From JAAYAO01 sp051133435 (GTDB lineage: Bacteria > Actinomycetota > Actinomycetes > Propionibacteriales > Propionibacteriaceae): DNA of 64,000 nt. The notes under the pieces are model-generated. The model ran no database searches, was not told the origin of the DNA, and saw only the letters and a list, made by a program, of their open reading frames with translations. The stretch lies in assembly GCF_051133435.1 (NCBI RefSeq), contig NZ_JBPGNY010000001.1, positions 806,001 to 870,000 of the forward strand. The letters run 5' to 3'. Both the position numbers and the translations under genes were made by a program. Of the stretch, positions 1-10,654 are shown in pieces (the first letter of the stretch is position 1; every line of letters begins with the position of its first letter).

Positions 1-1102
<1,102 letters not shown>

Positions 1103-1106
<4 letters not shown>

Positions 1107-2542
1107 GCACCCGCCTCGTCCAGCCCCCAGGGCTCCTCGTCGACGCCGAGCAGGGTCAACGTGCCCGGTACCTGCCGGACGAGTTCCTGCGGTGGCATAC
1201 CGGGCAGTCGGGCAGCGGTGAAGGCCTGCACCGAGGCGGCGGCGAGCGCGGCCCGGGCCGGATCCAGTCCGGCGGCCAGCAGGGTGCCGCAGATACCGGC
1301 CAGCACATCGCCCGAACCGGCCTGGGCGGTGCGGGCGGGGCCGGTCACCGCGACCCGGATCTCACTCTCACCGGGTTCGGCCACGTACTGGGTGGAGCCC
1401 TTGAGCAGCACCGTGGCGCCGGTGCGTTCGGCCGCATCGGTCACCGAACCGATCGGGTCGGTGGTCACGTCGAGTCGGTTCAGACCCAGCAGTCGGGCCA
1501 GTTCGCCGGCATGTGGCGTGAGCAGGGTGTTGGCCGGGAGTCGCTCGGGCAGGTGGCGCAGGGCGTCGGCGTCCAACACCACCGGCACCCGGCGATTCAG
1601 GGCGTCGGCCACCTCCAGGGCACCGCGCACCCGCGACCCCCAGCCGGAGCCGAGCACCATCGCCTGCACCCGGCCCGGTTTGAGTACGACATTGGGCAGG
1701 TGGTGCACCACTTCGGCACCGACCTCGGGCGACCCGAGCACCCGCACCATGCCGGCCCCCGACCACACCGCGCCGAGGGCGGACAACACCGCTGCCCCGG
1801 GGTAGGTGGCCGATCCGGTGTTGATGCCGACCACACCGCGGGCGTACTTGTCGGCCTCGGCATCGACCCGCGGCCAGGCGTCGGCGATGTCCTCGGCGTC
1901 CCAGGCGCTGAGCACCGGCTTGTGCCCGACCAAGCCCTCGGCCAGGCCGATGTCGACCAGTTCCACCTCACCGCAGGCGCGGGCGGCCGCCCCGGCGAGA
2001 TGACACACCTTGTAGCAGCCGAAGGTGACGGTCAGGTCGGCGGGAAAACAGTCCTGTTCCCCGGGGTCGTCGCTGTCCAGACCGGACGGTAGGTCCACCG
2101 CCACCACCGGGGTGCCGGCGATCCGGCAGTGCGCGGCCAGGTCGGCCGGGACGCCGGTCAGGCCGGGGCGGCCCCCGATGCCGAAGATCGCGTCGATCAC
2201 CACGTCGGCGGTGTCGATCGCGGCCTTGGCCTCCTCGACGCTCACCATCCGTCCGCCGGCTCGTTCGAGGGCGGCCAGGCCGGCGGGGTGCGGATCACCG
2301 ATCACCGCGCAAGCCACCACCTGCACACCGCGCTGGGCCAATCGGGCGGCGGCGAACAGGCCGTCGCCACCGTTGTTGCCCGGCCCGGCCAGCAGTACCG
2401 CAGTGGCACCCGAGGCGGGCTGCAGGCGGCGCAGGATGGTTGCGGCCAGGCCCGCGGCGGCACGCTGCATCAGGTCGACGCCACCGGCGGCGACCACGTC
2501 CTCGGCAAGCCGGATGGATGAGACCGAATAGGCGCGGCGCAT
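1103..2542 (-). CDS. nnr: Bifunctional NAD(P)H-hydrate epimerase / ADP-dependent dehydratase
   Basis: Repairs hydrated NADH and NADPH (NADHX, NADPHX). The 479-residue protein joins an N-terminal YjeF_N epimerase domain (about 1-210; LLAGPGNNGGDGL motif near 50) to a C-terminal ribokinase-fold dehydratase domain (about 225-470; LTPHAGEL and AQAGSGDVLAG motifs). The fused arrangement is the normal bacterial form. It lies 4 bp downstream of acpS and overlaps alr, forming the acpS-nnr-alr order common in Actinomycetota. Start at ATG 2542 (MRRAYSVSSIRLAED). Confidence 0.95.
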
Positions 2543-2546
2543 GGGC

Positions 2547-2912
2547 TCAGGATATGCCCGTCGACTCGCAGACGACGATTGCGGTGGCGATCCCCCCGTC
2601 GTGGGACATCGACAGGTGGATCCGGTCGATGCCGAGTTCGGCCGCGCGGGCGGCGACGGTCCCGGTGACCGAGAACTCCGGACGGCCCGAGGCGGTGCTG
2701 ATCACCTCGGCGTCCAACCAGACCAACCCGGCCGGTGCGCCGAGGGCTTTGGCAAGCGCTTCCTTCGCGGCCCAGCGGCCGGCGAGCGACTCCACCCGGC
2801 GGGCTGCCTCCTGGGCGGTGAACAGCCGATGCACCATTCCGGGACGCCGTAGCAGGGTTTCGCGAAGCCGCTCGACCTCGCACACATCGATTCCCACGCC
2901 CACGACTGCCAC
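2547..2912 (-). CDS. acpS: Holo-[acyl-carrier-protein] synthase
   Basis: Transfers 4'-phosphopantetheine from CoA to the serine of acyl carrier protein. The product is 121 residues, normal for AcpS. It has the N-terminal GVGIDVCEVERL motif with the metal-binding Asp and the GRWAAKEALAKALG motif (Glu metal ligand and CoA-binding Lys). I chose GTG 2912 (MAVVGVGID) because the frame upstream runs into the divergent coaA gene and its sequence is antisense to it. Only about 24 bp separate this start from the coaA start. Confidence 0.93.
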   Translation of the reverse strand: MAVVGVGIDVCEVERLRETLLRRPGMVHRLFTAQEAARRVESLAGRWAAKEALAKALGAPAGLVWLDAEVISTASGRPEFSVTGTVAARAAELGIDRIHLSMSHDGGIATAIVVCESTGIS

Positions 2913-2923
2913 GGCGGTCACCC

Positions 2924-2929
2924 TACAAT
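2924..2929 (+). promoter_or_regulatory. -10 box for leaderless coaA transcript
   Basis: TACAAT lies so that its last T is 7-8 bases upstream of the ATG at 2937, the spacing expected when transcription starts on the start codon. This is the TANNNT element of leaderless actinobacterial mRNAs. No clear -35 or Shine-Dalgarno sequence is present. Confidence 0.55.
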
Positions 2930-2936
2930 GAACGCC

Positions 2937-3884
2937 ATGCCAGCAGAGCGGACAACGTCGTCGCCCTACGTCACCCGGATGCGGGCCGACTGGGCGGAGC
3001 TGGCCGCAGCGACCCCGATGACCCTGGACGAGAGCCGGGTCGACCAACTGCGCGGCACCGACGACCCCACCGACCTGGCCGAGGTCTGGGAGGTCTACCT
3101 GCCGCTGACCCGGCTGCTGCATCACCACTTCATCAACACCGGCGAGTTGTACGACTTCCAGAACTCGTTCTTGAATCTGGGCGTCGACCGCACCCCCTTC
3201 GTGATCGGCATCGCCGGTTCGGTGGCGGTGGGCAAATCGACGGTGGCCCGGTTGCTGGCCGAGCTGTTGAGCAACTGGCCCGATCATCCGCATGTGGCGC
3301 TGGTGACGACCGACGGGTTCCTGTTGCCCAATGCCGAACTGATGCGGCGCGGCATCATGCAGCGCAAGGGCTTCCCCGAGTCCTACGACCGCCGCGCCCT
3401 GCAGCGCTTCGTGATGGACGTGAAGTCGGGTCGTCCGGCGACCGCACCGGTGTACAGCCACTTGGTGTACGACATCGTGCCGGACGAGAAGGTGGTCGTC
3501 GACAAACCCGACATCCTGATCGTCGAGGGCCTCAACGTGCTGCAACCGGCCCGACCCCGGGCCGACGGTACGACCAGTTTGGCGTTGAGTGACTTCTTCG
3601 ATTTCTCGGTCTATGTGGATGCCGATTCACGCGATATTCGACGTTGGTATCTGGAACGTTTCATGCTGTTGCGCGAGACCGCGTTTCGTGACCCGCGCTC
3701 GTACTTCACCCGCTATTCCGAACTCACCGAGGACGAGGCTTATACCACCGCGTCCCATATTTGGGACACGATCAACGGCCCCAATCTGGCGATGAATATC
3801 AGGCCCACCCGAGAGCGGGCCACAGTCATTCTGCGCAAGGGATCCGACCATGATGTGAAGTGGGTGCGGATCCGAAAGATTTAG
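2937..3884 (+). CDS. coaA: Pantothenate kinase, type I
   Basis: ATP-dependent phosphorylation of pantothenate, the first and regulated step of CoA synthesis. The P-loop GIAGSVAVGKST is at residues 91-102, followed by VTTDGFLLPN and the SPYV N-terminal motif typical of CoaA. Two in-frame starts exist, ATG 2928 and ATG 2937. I prefer 2937 because the -10 box TACAAT overlaps the 2928 codon and points to a leaderless transcript starting at about 2937; this gives 315 residues (318 from 2928), both normal for the family. Divergent from acpS. Confidence 0.95.
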   Translation: MPAERTTSSPYVTRMRADWAELAAATPMTLDESRVDQLRGTDDPTDLAEVWEVYLPLTRLLHHHFINTGELYDFQNSFLNLGVDRTPFVIGIAGSVAVGKSTVARLLAELLSNWPDHPHVALVTTDGFLLPNAELMRRGIMQRKGFPESYDRRALQRFVMDVKSGRPATAPVYSHLVYDIVPDEKVVVDKPDILIVEGLNVLQPARPRADGTTSLALSDFFDFSVYVDADSRDIRRWYLERFMLLRETAFRDPRSYFTRYSELTEDEAYTTASHIWDTINGPNLAMNIRPTRERATVILRKGSDHDVKWVRIRKI

Positions 3885-3921
3885 TCTCGTCTCAGCAACC
3901 GTGCGGCCGGGCACACACCGA

Positions 3922-4443
3922 TCAGGTCAACTTCAGTCGGTACTGGGCCTCGGTGCGGCCGGTCTTGGGGTGCGGACGGGTGAGCCCGGTCTCGCCCCAG
4001 CCCATGGCCTCGTACACCCAGATCGCGCGGATGTTGTCGGCGTAGACCCACAGCACGACCTCGCTGAAGTTCTCTTCGCGGGCCGCATCGGGCAGGGCCA
4101 CCAGCAGCCGCCGGGCCCAGCCCTCACCCCAACTCTGCGGGGCGACACCGAGGTAGCGCAGTTCACCGCGGTTCTCGTCGTCCCCGCCCTGCTCGGGTTC
4201 CACCGCACCGAAGGAGACGATCCGGTCGACCGTGCCCTCGCTCTCGCCCTCGACCTCACCGGACCACTTGCCCACCAGCAGGAAGGAACGCTCGGACGAC
4301 TTCAGCACCGAACGCATCAACGGCACCGACTCGGAGACGTTGACATCGGTCGGATCGACTTCGTCGCGATGCGCGGTCGCGGTCGCCCACAGTTCCGCGA
4401 CCTGTTCCACCAGGTCCGACTCCCGCGTCTTGATGACCTCCAT
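3922..4443 (-). CDS. GNAT-family N-acetyltransferase
   Basis: Small acetyl-CoA-dependent acyltransferase of about 173 residues. The core RYLGVAPQSWGEGWARRLL (about residues 96-114) is the GNAT motif A (V-x-P-x-x-x-G-x-G/A) for the acetyl-CoA pyrophosphate, and YADNIRAIWVYEAMGW near the C-terminus is motif B. Substrate cannot be told. The ATG at 4443 has a purine-rich GGGGAGGGG about 7 bases upstream; a GTG one codon earlier (4446) is possible. It converges with coaA and is followed by no obvious partner gene. Confidence 0.85.
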   Translation of the reverse strand: MEVIKTRESDLVEQVAELWATATAHRDEVDPTDVNVSESVPLMRSVLKSSERSFLLVGKWSGEVEGESEGTVDRIVSFGAVEPEQGGDDENRGELRYLGVAPQSWGEGWARRLLVALPDAAREENFSEVVLWVYADNIRAIWVYEAMGWGETGLTRPHPKTGRTEAQYRLKLT

Positions 4444-4489
4444 CACGGATGGTCCCCTCCCCCAACGTTGCGTGGCTGTCGGCCCGGGT

Positions 4490-5278
4490 TCACAGCAGTT
4501 GGCGAATCATGTTGAACAGCGCCACCAGACCGAGTAGGACGATCACCGTACGCAACACCACCGGTGACATCCTGCGGCCGATCTTAGCCCCCATCCACGA
4601 CCCCACCATCGAGCTCAGCGCGATGAACAGCACCACCCACCAGCTGATTCGGTCGAAGGCGGTGAGCATGTAAAAGACCGCGGCCACCATGTTCACCGCA
4701 GCCACCAGGGCATTCTTGACCGCATTAGCGGCCTGCAGTGAAGCGAGCATGAATACGCCCAGAATTCCGAGCAGCAATACCCCTTGGGCGGCCACGAAAT
4801 ATCCGCCGTAGATTCCGGCGATAAACACCAGCAGATACAACACCGCCGGTTGTGAGTCGGCCACCGACTCGATACCGGCGGCCTGTTTTCGTTGCCGAAC
4901 GATGTTCTGCAACCGGGGCTGGGTGACCACGAAGATCAGCGAGATCACGATGAAGAACGGGGCGGCCACGCCGAACACCGACTCGGGCAGTCGGGTCAAC
5001 AGGGCGGCCCCGATCACCCCGCCCAGCACCGAGGCCGGCAGGAGTTTCACCAGGGTGGACTTGGTGTGGCCCAGTTCGCTCCGGTAGGCCCAGGCACCGG
5101 TGATGTTGCCGGCGATCAGGCCCATGGCGTTCGACATCGTCGCGGTCACCGGGGGGACGCCGAGGCTGACCAGTACCGGAAAGGTGACCAGGGTGCCCGA
5201 GCCGACGATGGTGTTGATCATGCCGGCCCACAGACCGGCGAAGCAGATCAGGACTATTTCCCAGACCTCGAAAGGCAC
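4490..5278 (-). CDS. TSUP-family membrane permease (TauE/SafE)
   Basis: 262-residue integral membrane protein with about eight hydrophobic segments. The N-terminal GMINTIVGSGTLVTFPVL and the repeated GGYFVAAQGVLLLGILG segment are the duplicated TauE/SafE motifs. Family members export or import sulfite, sulfoacetate and other organic anions; the substrate here is unknown. The GTG start at 5278 is 7 bp downstream of glmM and same strand, so it may be transcribed with glmM, although no functional link is evident. A second, different TSUP gene sits at 7825-8556. Confidence 0.85.
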   Translation of the reverse strand: MPFEVWEIVLICFAGLWAGMINTIVGSGTLVTFPVLVSLGVPPVTATMSNAMGLIAGNITGAWAYRSELGHTKSTLVKLLPASVLGGVIGAALLTRLPESVFGVAAPFFIVISLIFVVTQPRLQNIVRQRKQAAGIESVADSQPAVLYLLVFIAGIYGGYFVAAQGVLLLGILGVFMLASLQAANAVKNALVAAVNMVAAVFYMLTAFDRISWWVVLFIALSSMVGSWMGAKIGRRMSPVVLRTVIVLLGLVALFNMIRQLL

Positions 5279-5285
5279 GCAGGCC

Positions 5286-6647
5286 TCACAAAGCCAGTTG
5301 CTGCTGCACCACGCCGGCGAGTTCGTCGGCCATCTGCTGGGCCAGTTCCTGGGTGGGGGCCTCCACCATCACCCGCACCACCGGTTCGGTACCGGACGGG
5401 CGCAACAGCACCCGGCCCTGTTCGCCCAGCGTGTTCTCGACCTTGGTGATCGCCTCGGCCAGCACCGGATCGGTGCCCGCCCGGGCCTTGTCGACCCCAC
5501 CCACGTTGACCAGCACCTGGGGCAGGCGGGTCATCACGGTGGCCAGTTCGGCCAGTGACTTGCCGGTGCGCGCCATCCGCTGCATCAGTTGCAGGCCGGT
5601 CAGGGTGCCGTCGCCGGTGGTGGCGAAATCGCCGAAGACCACGTGTCCGGACTGTTCGCCGCCCAGCACGTGACCGTGTTCGTTCATCGCCTCGAGGACG
5701 TAACGGTCGCCGACCTTGGTCTGCAACAGGGTGATGCCGTGTTCGCGCATCGCCAGTTGCAGGCCCAGATTGCTCATCACGGTGGCCACCAGGGTCGAGT
5801 TGGTGAGCCGGCCTTCCTCGTGCAGCCCGAGGCCCAGGATCGCGAGGATCTGGTCACCGTCGACCTCATTGCCCTCGGCATCGACGGCCAGGCAGCGGTC
5901 GGCGTCACCGTCCAAAGCGATTCCGAGGTCGGCACCGTGTTCGACCACGGCCCGCTGCAGGTCACCAAGGTGGGTTGAACCGCAGTTGTCGTTGATGTTC
6001 AGGCCGTCGGGATCGCAGTGGATCGAGATCACCTTGGCGCCCAGGGTTTCCATCGCCTCGGTGGCGGTGGCCGAGGCCGCACCGTTGGCGGCGTCGACCA
6101 CGACGGTCAGCCCGGTCAGCAGGTTGGTCTCGGTCTCGTCGCCGACGGTGTCAACCAGGTGGGCGACGTAGGCCGCGACCGCTCCGGGGTTGTCGCTGAC
6201 CCGACCCACGCGGGCCCCGGTCGGGCGCTGCCACTGTTCGTGCAGCCGGGCCTCGATCGCGTCCTCGATGTCATCGGGGAGCTTGAGCCCGCCGCGGGCG
6301 AAGAACTTGATGCCGTTGTCGGGCATCGGGTTGTGGCTGGCCGAGAGCATCACGCCGAGGTCGGCGCGCAGGCTGCCGACCAGGAAGGCCAATCCGGGGG
6401 TCGGCACCACGCCGACCCGGATCACGTTCACCCCGGCGCTGGCCAGTCCGGCCACCACCGCGGCCTCGAGGAATTCCCCCGAGGCGCGGGGGTCGCGGCC
6501 GACAACGGCGACGGGGGTGCGTTCCCCCTCCTCGCGTTGTTCGCCCAGGACGTGTGCCGCGGCCACCGAGAGCTCGAGGGCGAGCTCCGCGGTGAGATCG
6601 GCATTCGCTCGTCCGCGCACCCCATCGGTGCCGAACAGCCGCGCCAT
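5286..6647 (-). CDS. glmM: Phosphoglucosamine mutase
   Basis: Converts glucosamine-6-phosphate to glucosamine-1-phosphate for UDP-GlcNAc and peptidoglycan synthesis. 453 residues, normal length. It opens with MARLFGTDGVRGRAN, has the phosphoserine loop SASHNP (Ser about 104), the metal loop DGDADR (about 240) and the substrate motif GEQSGH. The long open frame upstream of 6647 is antisense to rpsI and not part of the gene. It follows rpsI by 5 bp, giving the conserved actinobacterial order rplM-rpsI-glmM. Confidence 0.97.
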   Translation of the reverse strand: MARLFGTDGVRGRANADLTAELALELSVAAAHVLGEQREEGERTPVAVVGRDPRASGEFLEAAVVAGLASAGVNVIRVGVVPTPGLAFLVGSLRADLGVMLSASHNPMPDNGIKFFARGGLKLPDDIEDAIEARLHEQWQRPTGARVGRVSDNPGAVAAYVAHLVDTVGDETETNLLTGLTVVVDAANGAASATATEAMETLGAKVISIHCDPDGLNINDNCGSTHLGDLQRAVVEHGADLGIALDGDADRCLAVDAEGNEVDGDQILAILGLGLHEEGRLTNSTLVATVMSNLGLQLAMREHGITLLQTKVGDRYVLEAMNEHGHVLGGEQSGHVVFGDFATTGDGTLTGLQLMQRMARTGKSLAELATVMTRLPQVLVNVGGVDKARAGTDPVLAEAITKVENTLGEQGRVLLRPSGTEPVVRVMVEAPTQELAQQMADELAGVVQQQLAL

Positions 6648-6652
6648 GGCGA

Positions 6653-7189
6653 TCAGCGCTTGCTGTACTGCGGAGCCTTGCGGGCCTTCTTCAGGCCGGC
6701 CTTCTTGCGCTCGATGATGCGCGAGTCGCGGGTCAGCATGCCGGCCTTCTTCAGGGCCGGACGGCTGGCCTCGGCGTCCACCGCGTTGAGCGCCCGGGCC
6801 ACACCGAGACGCAGGGCGCCGGCCTGACCGGTGACCCCGCCGCCGTGCAGCAGCGCGATGACGTCGTAGGAGCCCTCGACCCCGGCGATCACCAGCGGAT
6901 CGGAAACGGTCTGCTGGTGCACCTTGTTCGGGAAGTAGTCGTCGAGCGAGCGGCCGTTGATGGACCACTGACCGGTGCCGGGCACGATCCGGACGCGGGC
7001 GATGGCCTCCTTGCGGCGGCCGGTGGCCTGCCCGGGGGCGATCACGGCGGGGCGCTCGGTGTCCGACGGGCCGGCCTGGCCGGTGGAGTCGGAACGGTAA
7101 GCGATCTCGCGGTCACCCTCGGTGAACGGGGTGACGTCGGTGGTCTCTGCTGCTGCTTGCTCGGTCACTGCGGTTTCCTTGGAGGTCAC
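6653..7189 (-). CDS. rpsI: 30S ribosomal protein S9
   Basis: Ribosomal small-subunit protein whose C-terminal tail reaches the P-site tRNA. The conserved domain starts near residue 52 (ATGRRKEAIARVRIVPG) and ends with the canonical KAPQYSKR. The first 50 residues are an acidic, low-complexity extension seen in several Actinomycetota. The GTG start at 7189 overlaps the stop of rplM (GTGA), so translation is coupled. Confidence 0.97.
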   Translation of the reverse strand: MTSKETAVTEQAAAETTDVTPFTEGDREIAYRSDSTGQAGPSDTERPAVIAPGQATGRRKEAIARVRIVPGTGQWSINGRSLDDYFPNKVHQQTVSDPLVIAGVEGSYDVIALLHGGGVTGQAGALRLGVARALNAVDAEASRPALKKAGMLTRDSRIIERKKAGLKKARKAPQYSKR

Positions 7190-7635
7190 TGGGCGATCTG
7201 GACGATCTCGTAGCTCTTCGGCTGCTGCGCCGAGTGCGGGTGCTCAGGGCCGGAGTAGACCTTGAGCTTCTTGATGAGCTTGCGGCTCAACTTGTTCTTG
7301 GGGAGCATGCCCCACACGGCCAGCTCGACGGCCTTGCGCGGGTCGCTGTCCAGCAGCTCACCGTAGGAGATGCTCTTCAGGCCACCGGGACGACCGGAGT
7401 GACGCACAGCCATCTTGTCGGTGCGCTTGTTGCCGGTCAGGGCGATCTTGGACGCGTTCACGACAACGACGAAATCGCCGGTGTCGAGGTGCGGGGCGAA
7501 GGTCGCCTTGTGCTTGCCGCGCAACAGGGTGGCGGCGGTGACGGCCAGCCGGCCCAGGGTGACATCGCTCGCATCGATGACGTGCCAGTTCCTGGTCACC
7601 TCACCGGGCTTCGGGGTGTACGTAGACACGCTCAC
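7186..7635 (-). CDS. rplM: 50S ribosomal protein L13
   Basis: Large-subunit assembly protein, 149 residues. Conserved segments NWHVIDASDVTLGRLA, KIALTGNK, RPGGLKS and VWGMLPKNKLSR are all present. I chose GTG 7635 (MSVSTYTPKPGE) rather than the longer frame to 7749, whose extra residues have no similarity to L13. First gene of the rplM-rpsI-glmM unit. In most related genomes rplQ and often truA lie directly upstream; here they do not (see findings). Confidence 0.96.
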   Translation of the reverse strand: MSVSTYTPKPGEVTRNWHVIDASDVTLGRLAVTAATLLRGKHKATFAPHLDTGDFVVVVNASKIALTGNKRTDKMAVRHSGRPGGLKSISYGELLDSDPRKAVELAVWGMLPKNKLSRKLIKKLKVYSGPEHPHSAQQPKSYEIVQIAQ

Positions 7636-7824
7636 TGCACCACTTCCGATAGATTCTCTACGTGTACGGGGGCGTTGCGGGTACTCCGCAGCCCCTTTCA
7701 GGCACGGCGTCACACAACTGGGGTGCGTCAGCACCAAATGCCTTCGCACAACAGCGAGCCAGATTACTTGGCCGCGGTTGCCCGGTCAAACCGAGAACGC
7801 TCCCGCCCCGCCCGGACGGATCGG

Positions 7825-8556
7825 TCAGGCGACGATCTGGTAAAGCGCCCGTCCGAGTGCGGTCAGGGTACCGGCCATCGCGACCGTCATCACCAATCGT
7901 CCGGCCGCTCGGTTCGACACGTGAGGGGCGATCTGATTGCCGATGATCACCCCGCACAGCAGCGCCCCGATGAGGGCCGCCCAACCGCCCACCGCGAAGG
8001 CCGGAAAGGACGGTGCGGTGACCACGGGAACCACGCTGAAGGGCACCACGGCCTGCATCGCGGCGGCGAACTCGCGGTTGTCCCAGTCGGTGAGTCGACC
8101 GTAGATCGCCAGCGGCGGGCCACCCACCGAGGCGGTCAATCCCATGAACCCGGCGACCAGACCGGCGACACTGCTGAGCTGCCAGGAATCCGGCGTCCGG
8201 CCGGGTTTCACGGTCAAGGTGACCAGCAGGGCGAGCAACACGATCGAGGCAACCAGCACCGCCAACCAGTCGGGCGGCACCACCCGGATCACCACCATCC
8301 CGGGCAGAAAACCGACCAGCACGGCGGCGGCGATCCGCATCGCCCGGCGGAAATCCACCAGCCGCCAGGTGAACCACAGGCTCACCAACCCCGAGATCAC
8401 CCCGCACAGGTTGGCGACCACGACCCCTTCGATCGGTCCCAGGGCCATCACCAGGAAGGGGGAACAGACCAGCGCGAAACCCAGCCCGGTCACCCGCTGG
8501 GCGACCGATCCGCACAGCACGGCGACCGTGCAGACGATCAGCAGCGAGAGACTCAT
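7825..8556 (-). CDS. TSUP-family membrane permease (second copy)
   Basis: 243-residue hydrophobic protein with about eight membrane segments. N-terminal GSVAQRVTGLGFALVCSPFLV and internal GLVAGFMGLTASVGGPPLAIY are the paired TauE/SafE motifs. It is not a close copy of the permease at 4490-5278. Substrate unknown, likely a small organic or sulfur anion. Lies 9 bp from the aldolase-like gene on the same strand, so the two may be one unit. Confidence 0.82.
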   Translation of the reverse strand: MSLSLLIVCTVAVLCGSVAQRVTGLGFALVCSPFLVMALGPIEGVVVANLCGVISGLVSLWFTWRLVDFRRAMRIAAAVLVGFLPGMVVIRVVPPDWLAVLVASIVLLALLVTLTVKPGRTPDSWQLSSVAGLVAGFMGLTASVGGPPLAIYGRLTDWDNREFAAAMQAVVPFSVVPVVTAPSFPAFAVGGWAALIGALLCGVIIGNQIAPHVSNRAAGRLVMTVAMAGTLTALGRALYQIVA

Positions 8557-8565
8557 CCGGTTGCG

Positions 8566-9213
8566 CTATTCGCCGTAGGCGTCCTTGGTGAAGACGTCGA
8601 TGGCCTCGGCGGTCAGGTCGTTGTCGAACAGGATCTTGAGCACCTTCTCGCCGATGGTGACGTGCCCCACGCCGAGGGCGGCCAGGTCGGCGATGTCGTC
8701 GAGTTCGCGGATGCTGGCCACGATCAGTTCGGTCATCGAGCCGCTGCCGAGCAGTACTTCCTGCATCTTCTCGATCACCTTGAGTCCGTCGGCCCCGGTG
8801 TCATTGAGCCGACCCAGGTAGGGCGCGCAGTAGGGAATACCCGCCGCGGCGGCCATCGCAATCTGGGTGGGTGAGTAGGTGGCGGTGAGCAGCACCGGGT
8901 GGCCGGTGCTCGAGACCCGGGCGGCCAGGGTGTACCCGTCGCGGGTGGCGGGCACCTTCAGCGCGACCCGCTCGTCCAGGCCCATCAGCCATTCGGCATT
9001 GCGGGTGAGCTCTTCGAGACTGCGTCCCCAGGTCTGCTGCCAGATGATCTCGGCGCCGGCGTCGAAGGCCTCGGCGAGCCACTCGGCGCGGTTCTCGTCG
9101 GTGATGCCGCCGCGGCGGATGATCGTCGGGTTGGTGGTGATCCCGGTGAACAGGCCGGTGGCCATCAGCGGCCGGATCAGCTCCAGGTCTGCGGTGTCGA
9201 TGTGCAGCTGCAT
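8566..9213 (-). CDS. Transaldolase-like / fructose-6-phosphate aldolase family protein
   Basis: 215-residue class I aldolase of the TalC/FSA subgroup. Visible signatures are LHIDTADL at the start, GITTNPTI near residue 25 and VALKVPAT near 83-90, whose lysine forms the Schiff base, then LTATYSPTQIAMAAAAGIPYCAPYLGR. Length matches FSA (about 220) and not full transaldolase (over 310). True activity (fructose-6-phosphate cleavage versus transaldolase) cannot be told from sequence alone. Starts at ATG 9213 behind a GGGGAG ribosome site. Confidence 0.85.
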   Translation of the reverse strand: MQLHIDTADLELIRPLMATGLFTGITTNPTIIRRGGITDENRAEWLAEAFDAGAEIIWQQTWGRSLEELTRNAEWLMGLDERVALKVPATRDGYTLAARVSSTGHPVLLTATYSPTQIAMAAAAGIPYCAPYLGRLNDTGADGLKVIEKMQEVLLGSGSMTELIVASIRELDDIADLAALGVGHVTIGEKVLKILFDNDLTAEAIDVFTKDAYGE

Positions 9214-9356
9214 CTGCGGGCTCCCCTCGTCTCAGGGACACGACGATACGCGTCGCGTCCGGGCCTGCACGAGGGACCACCGCGGCAACTGGTCTTCGAG
9301 CAAGATCACGCCTTGCGAGCCTTCCGGGGAGAGCGATTACTACATAAGGTCGTAGC

Positions 9357-10637
9357 ATGGCTGAGACCATCACCATTCGCGACAATCGCACCGGCCGGGA
9401 GAGTGATCTTCCGATCAGCGCCGGCACGGTCCGCGCCACCGATCTGGGTAAGGCGACCGCGACCGATGTCGCGATGCCGCTGGCCAGTTACGACCCCGGT
9501 TATGTGAACACCGTGGCCTGCAAATCGTCCATCTCCTACATCAACGGGGCCGAGGGCATCCTCAGCTACCGCGGCTACCCGATCGAAGAACTCGCCGGCA
9601 AGGCGGGTTTCCTCGAGGTGGCCTATCTACTGCTGCACGGCGAGCTGCCCAATCACGACGAGCTCGCGCAGTGGCTCGACGACATCAACCGGCACGCCTT
9701 CCTGCACGAGAACATGAAGGCGATGATCCAGGGGTTCCGCCACGACGCCCATCCGATGGCGATCCTGATGTCGGCGGTGAATGCGATGCACACCTTCTAC
9801 CCCGAGTCGCGCGACATTCACGATCCCGAATCCCGGGCCCTGCAGATCCGTCGCCTGATCGCGAAGATGCCCACCCTGGCGGCCTTCGCCTGGCGGCACA
9901 CCCAGGGTCTGCCGTACGTGTACCCGGTCGACGACCGCAGCTACACCGAGAACTTCCTGGCGATGCTGTTCGAGATGGGCGGGCCCTACCGGGCCGACCC
10001 GCGGCTGGTGAATGCCCTGGAGATCCTGTTCGTGCTGCACGCCGACCACGAACAGAACTGCTCGACCACCGCGGTGCGCACCGTGGCCTCGTCGGGCAAC
10101 GGCCCCTACACCGCCGTCGGCGCCGGCATCGGCGCCCTCTTCGGCCCGCTGCACGGCAGCGCCAACGAAGAGGTGATGCGGATGCTGCGCCGGATCGGTG
10201 ACATCGCCAATATCCGCGAGTTCGTGGACGGGGTGAAGGCCGGTAAGGAACGCCTGATGGGTTTCGGCCACCGCGTCTACAAGAACTACGACCCCCGGGC
10301 CCGGGTGATCCGCCAAGCGATCGACGACGTCTTCGCGGTGACCGGGGTGGATCCGCTACTCAAGGTCGCGGCCGAGTTGGAGAAGATCGCCCTGGAGGAC
10401 GAGTACTTCGTCTCCCGCAAGCTCTACCCGAATGTCGACTTCTACTCCGGTCTGATCTACCAGGCGTTGGGTTTCACCCCCGGGATGTTCACCGTCCTGT
10501 TCGCGATCCCGCGCACCGCGGGCTGGCTCGCGCAATGGGAGGAACAGATCCTCGACCCGGAACAGAAGATCGCCCGCCCGAAGCAGATCTACACCGGGCC
10601 GGCGCTGCGCACCTTCACACCCATGTCGGAACGCTGA
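9357..10637 (+). CDS. gltA: Citrate synthase
   Basis: Condenses acetyl-CoA with oxaloacetate, the entry step of the TCA cycle. 426 residues, the long hexameric type II form. Catalytic residues are visible: His266 in GPLHGSAN, His305 in GFGHRVYKNYDPRA and Asp361 in NVDFYSG; HADHEQNCST precedes them. The ATG at 9357 follows AAGGT by about 8 bases. The terminal CoA released by both catabolic islands in this window would feed this enzyme, but it is not physically part of them. Confidence 0.97.
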   Translation: MAETITIRDNRTGRESDLPISAGTVRATDLGKATATDVAMPLASYDPGYVNTVACKSSISYINGAEGILSYRGYPIEELAGKAGFLEVAYLLLHGELPNHDELAQWLDDINRHAFLHENMKAMIQGFRHDAHPMAILMSAVNAMHTFYPESRDIHDPESRALQIRRLIAKMPTLAAFAWRHTQGLPYVYPVDDRSYTENFLAMLFEMGGPYRADPRLVNALEILFVLHADHEQNCSTTAVRTVASSGNGPYTAVGAGIGALFGPLHGSANEEVMRMLRRIGDIANIREFVDGVKAGKERLMGFGHRVYKNYDPRARVIRQAIDDVFAVTGVDPLLKVAAELEKIALEDEYFVSRKLYPNVDFYSGLIYQALGFTPGMFTVLFAIPRTAGWLAQWEEQILDPEQKIARPKQIYTGPALRTFTPMSER

Positions 10638-10654
10638 CCCAGGAGAATGAGTAC

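Noticed and set aside
5286..6968. A longer glmM start giving 560 residues
   Set aside because: The extra 107 residues are antisense-frame text over rpsI; GlmM normally starts MARLFGTDG as at 6647.
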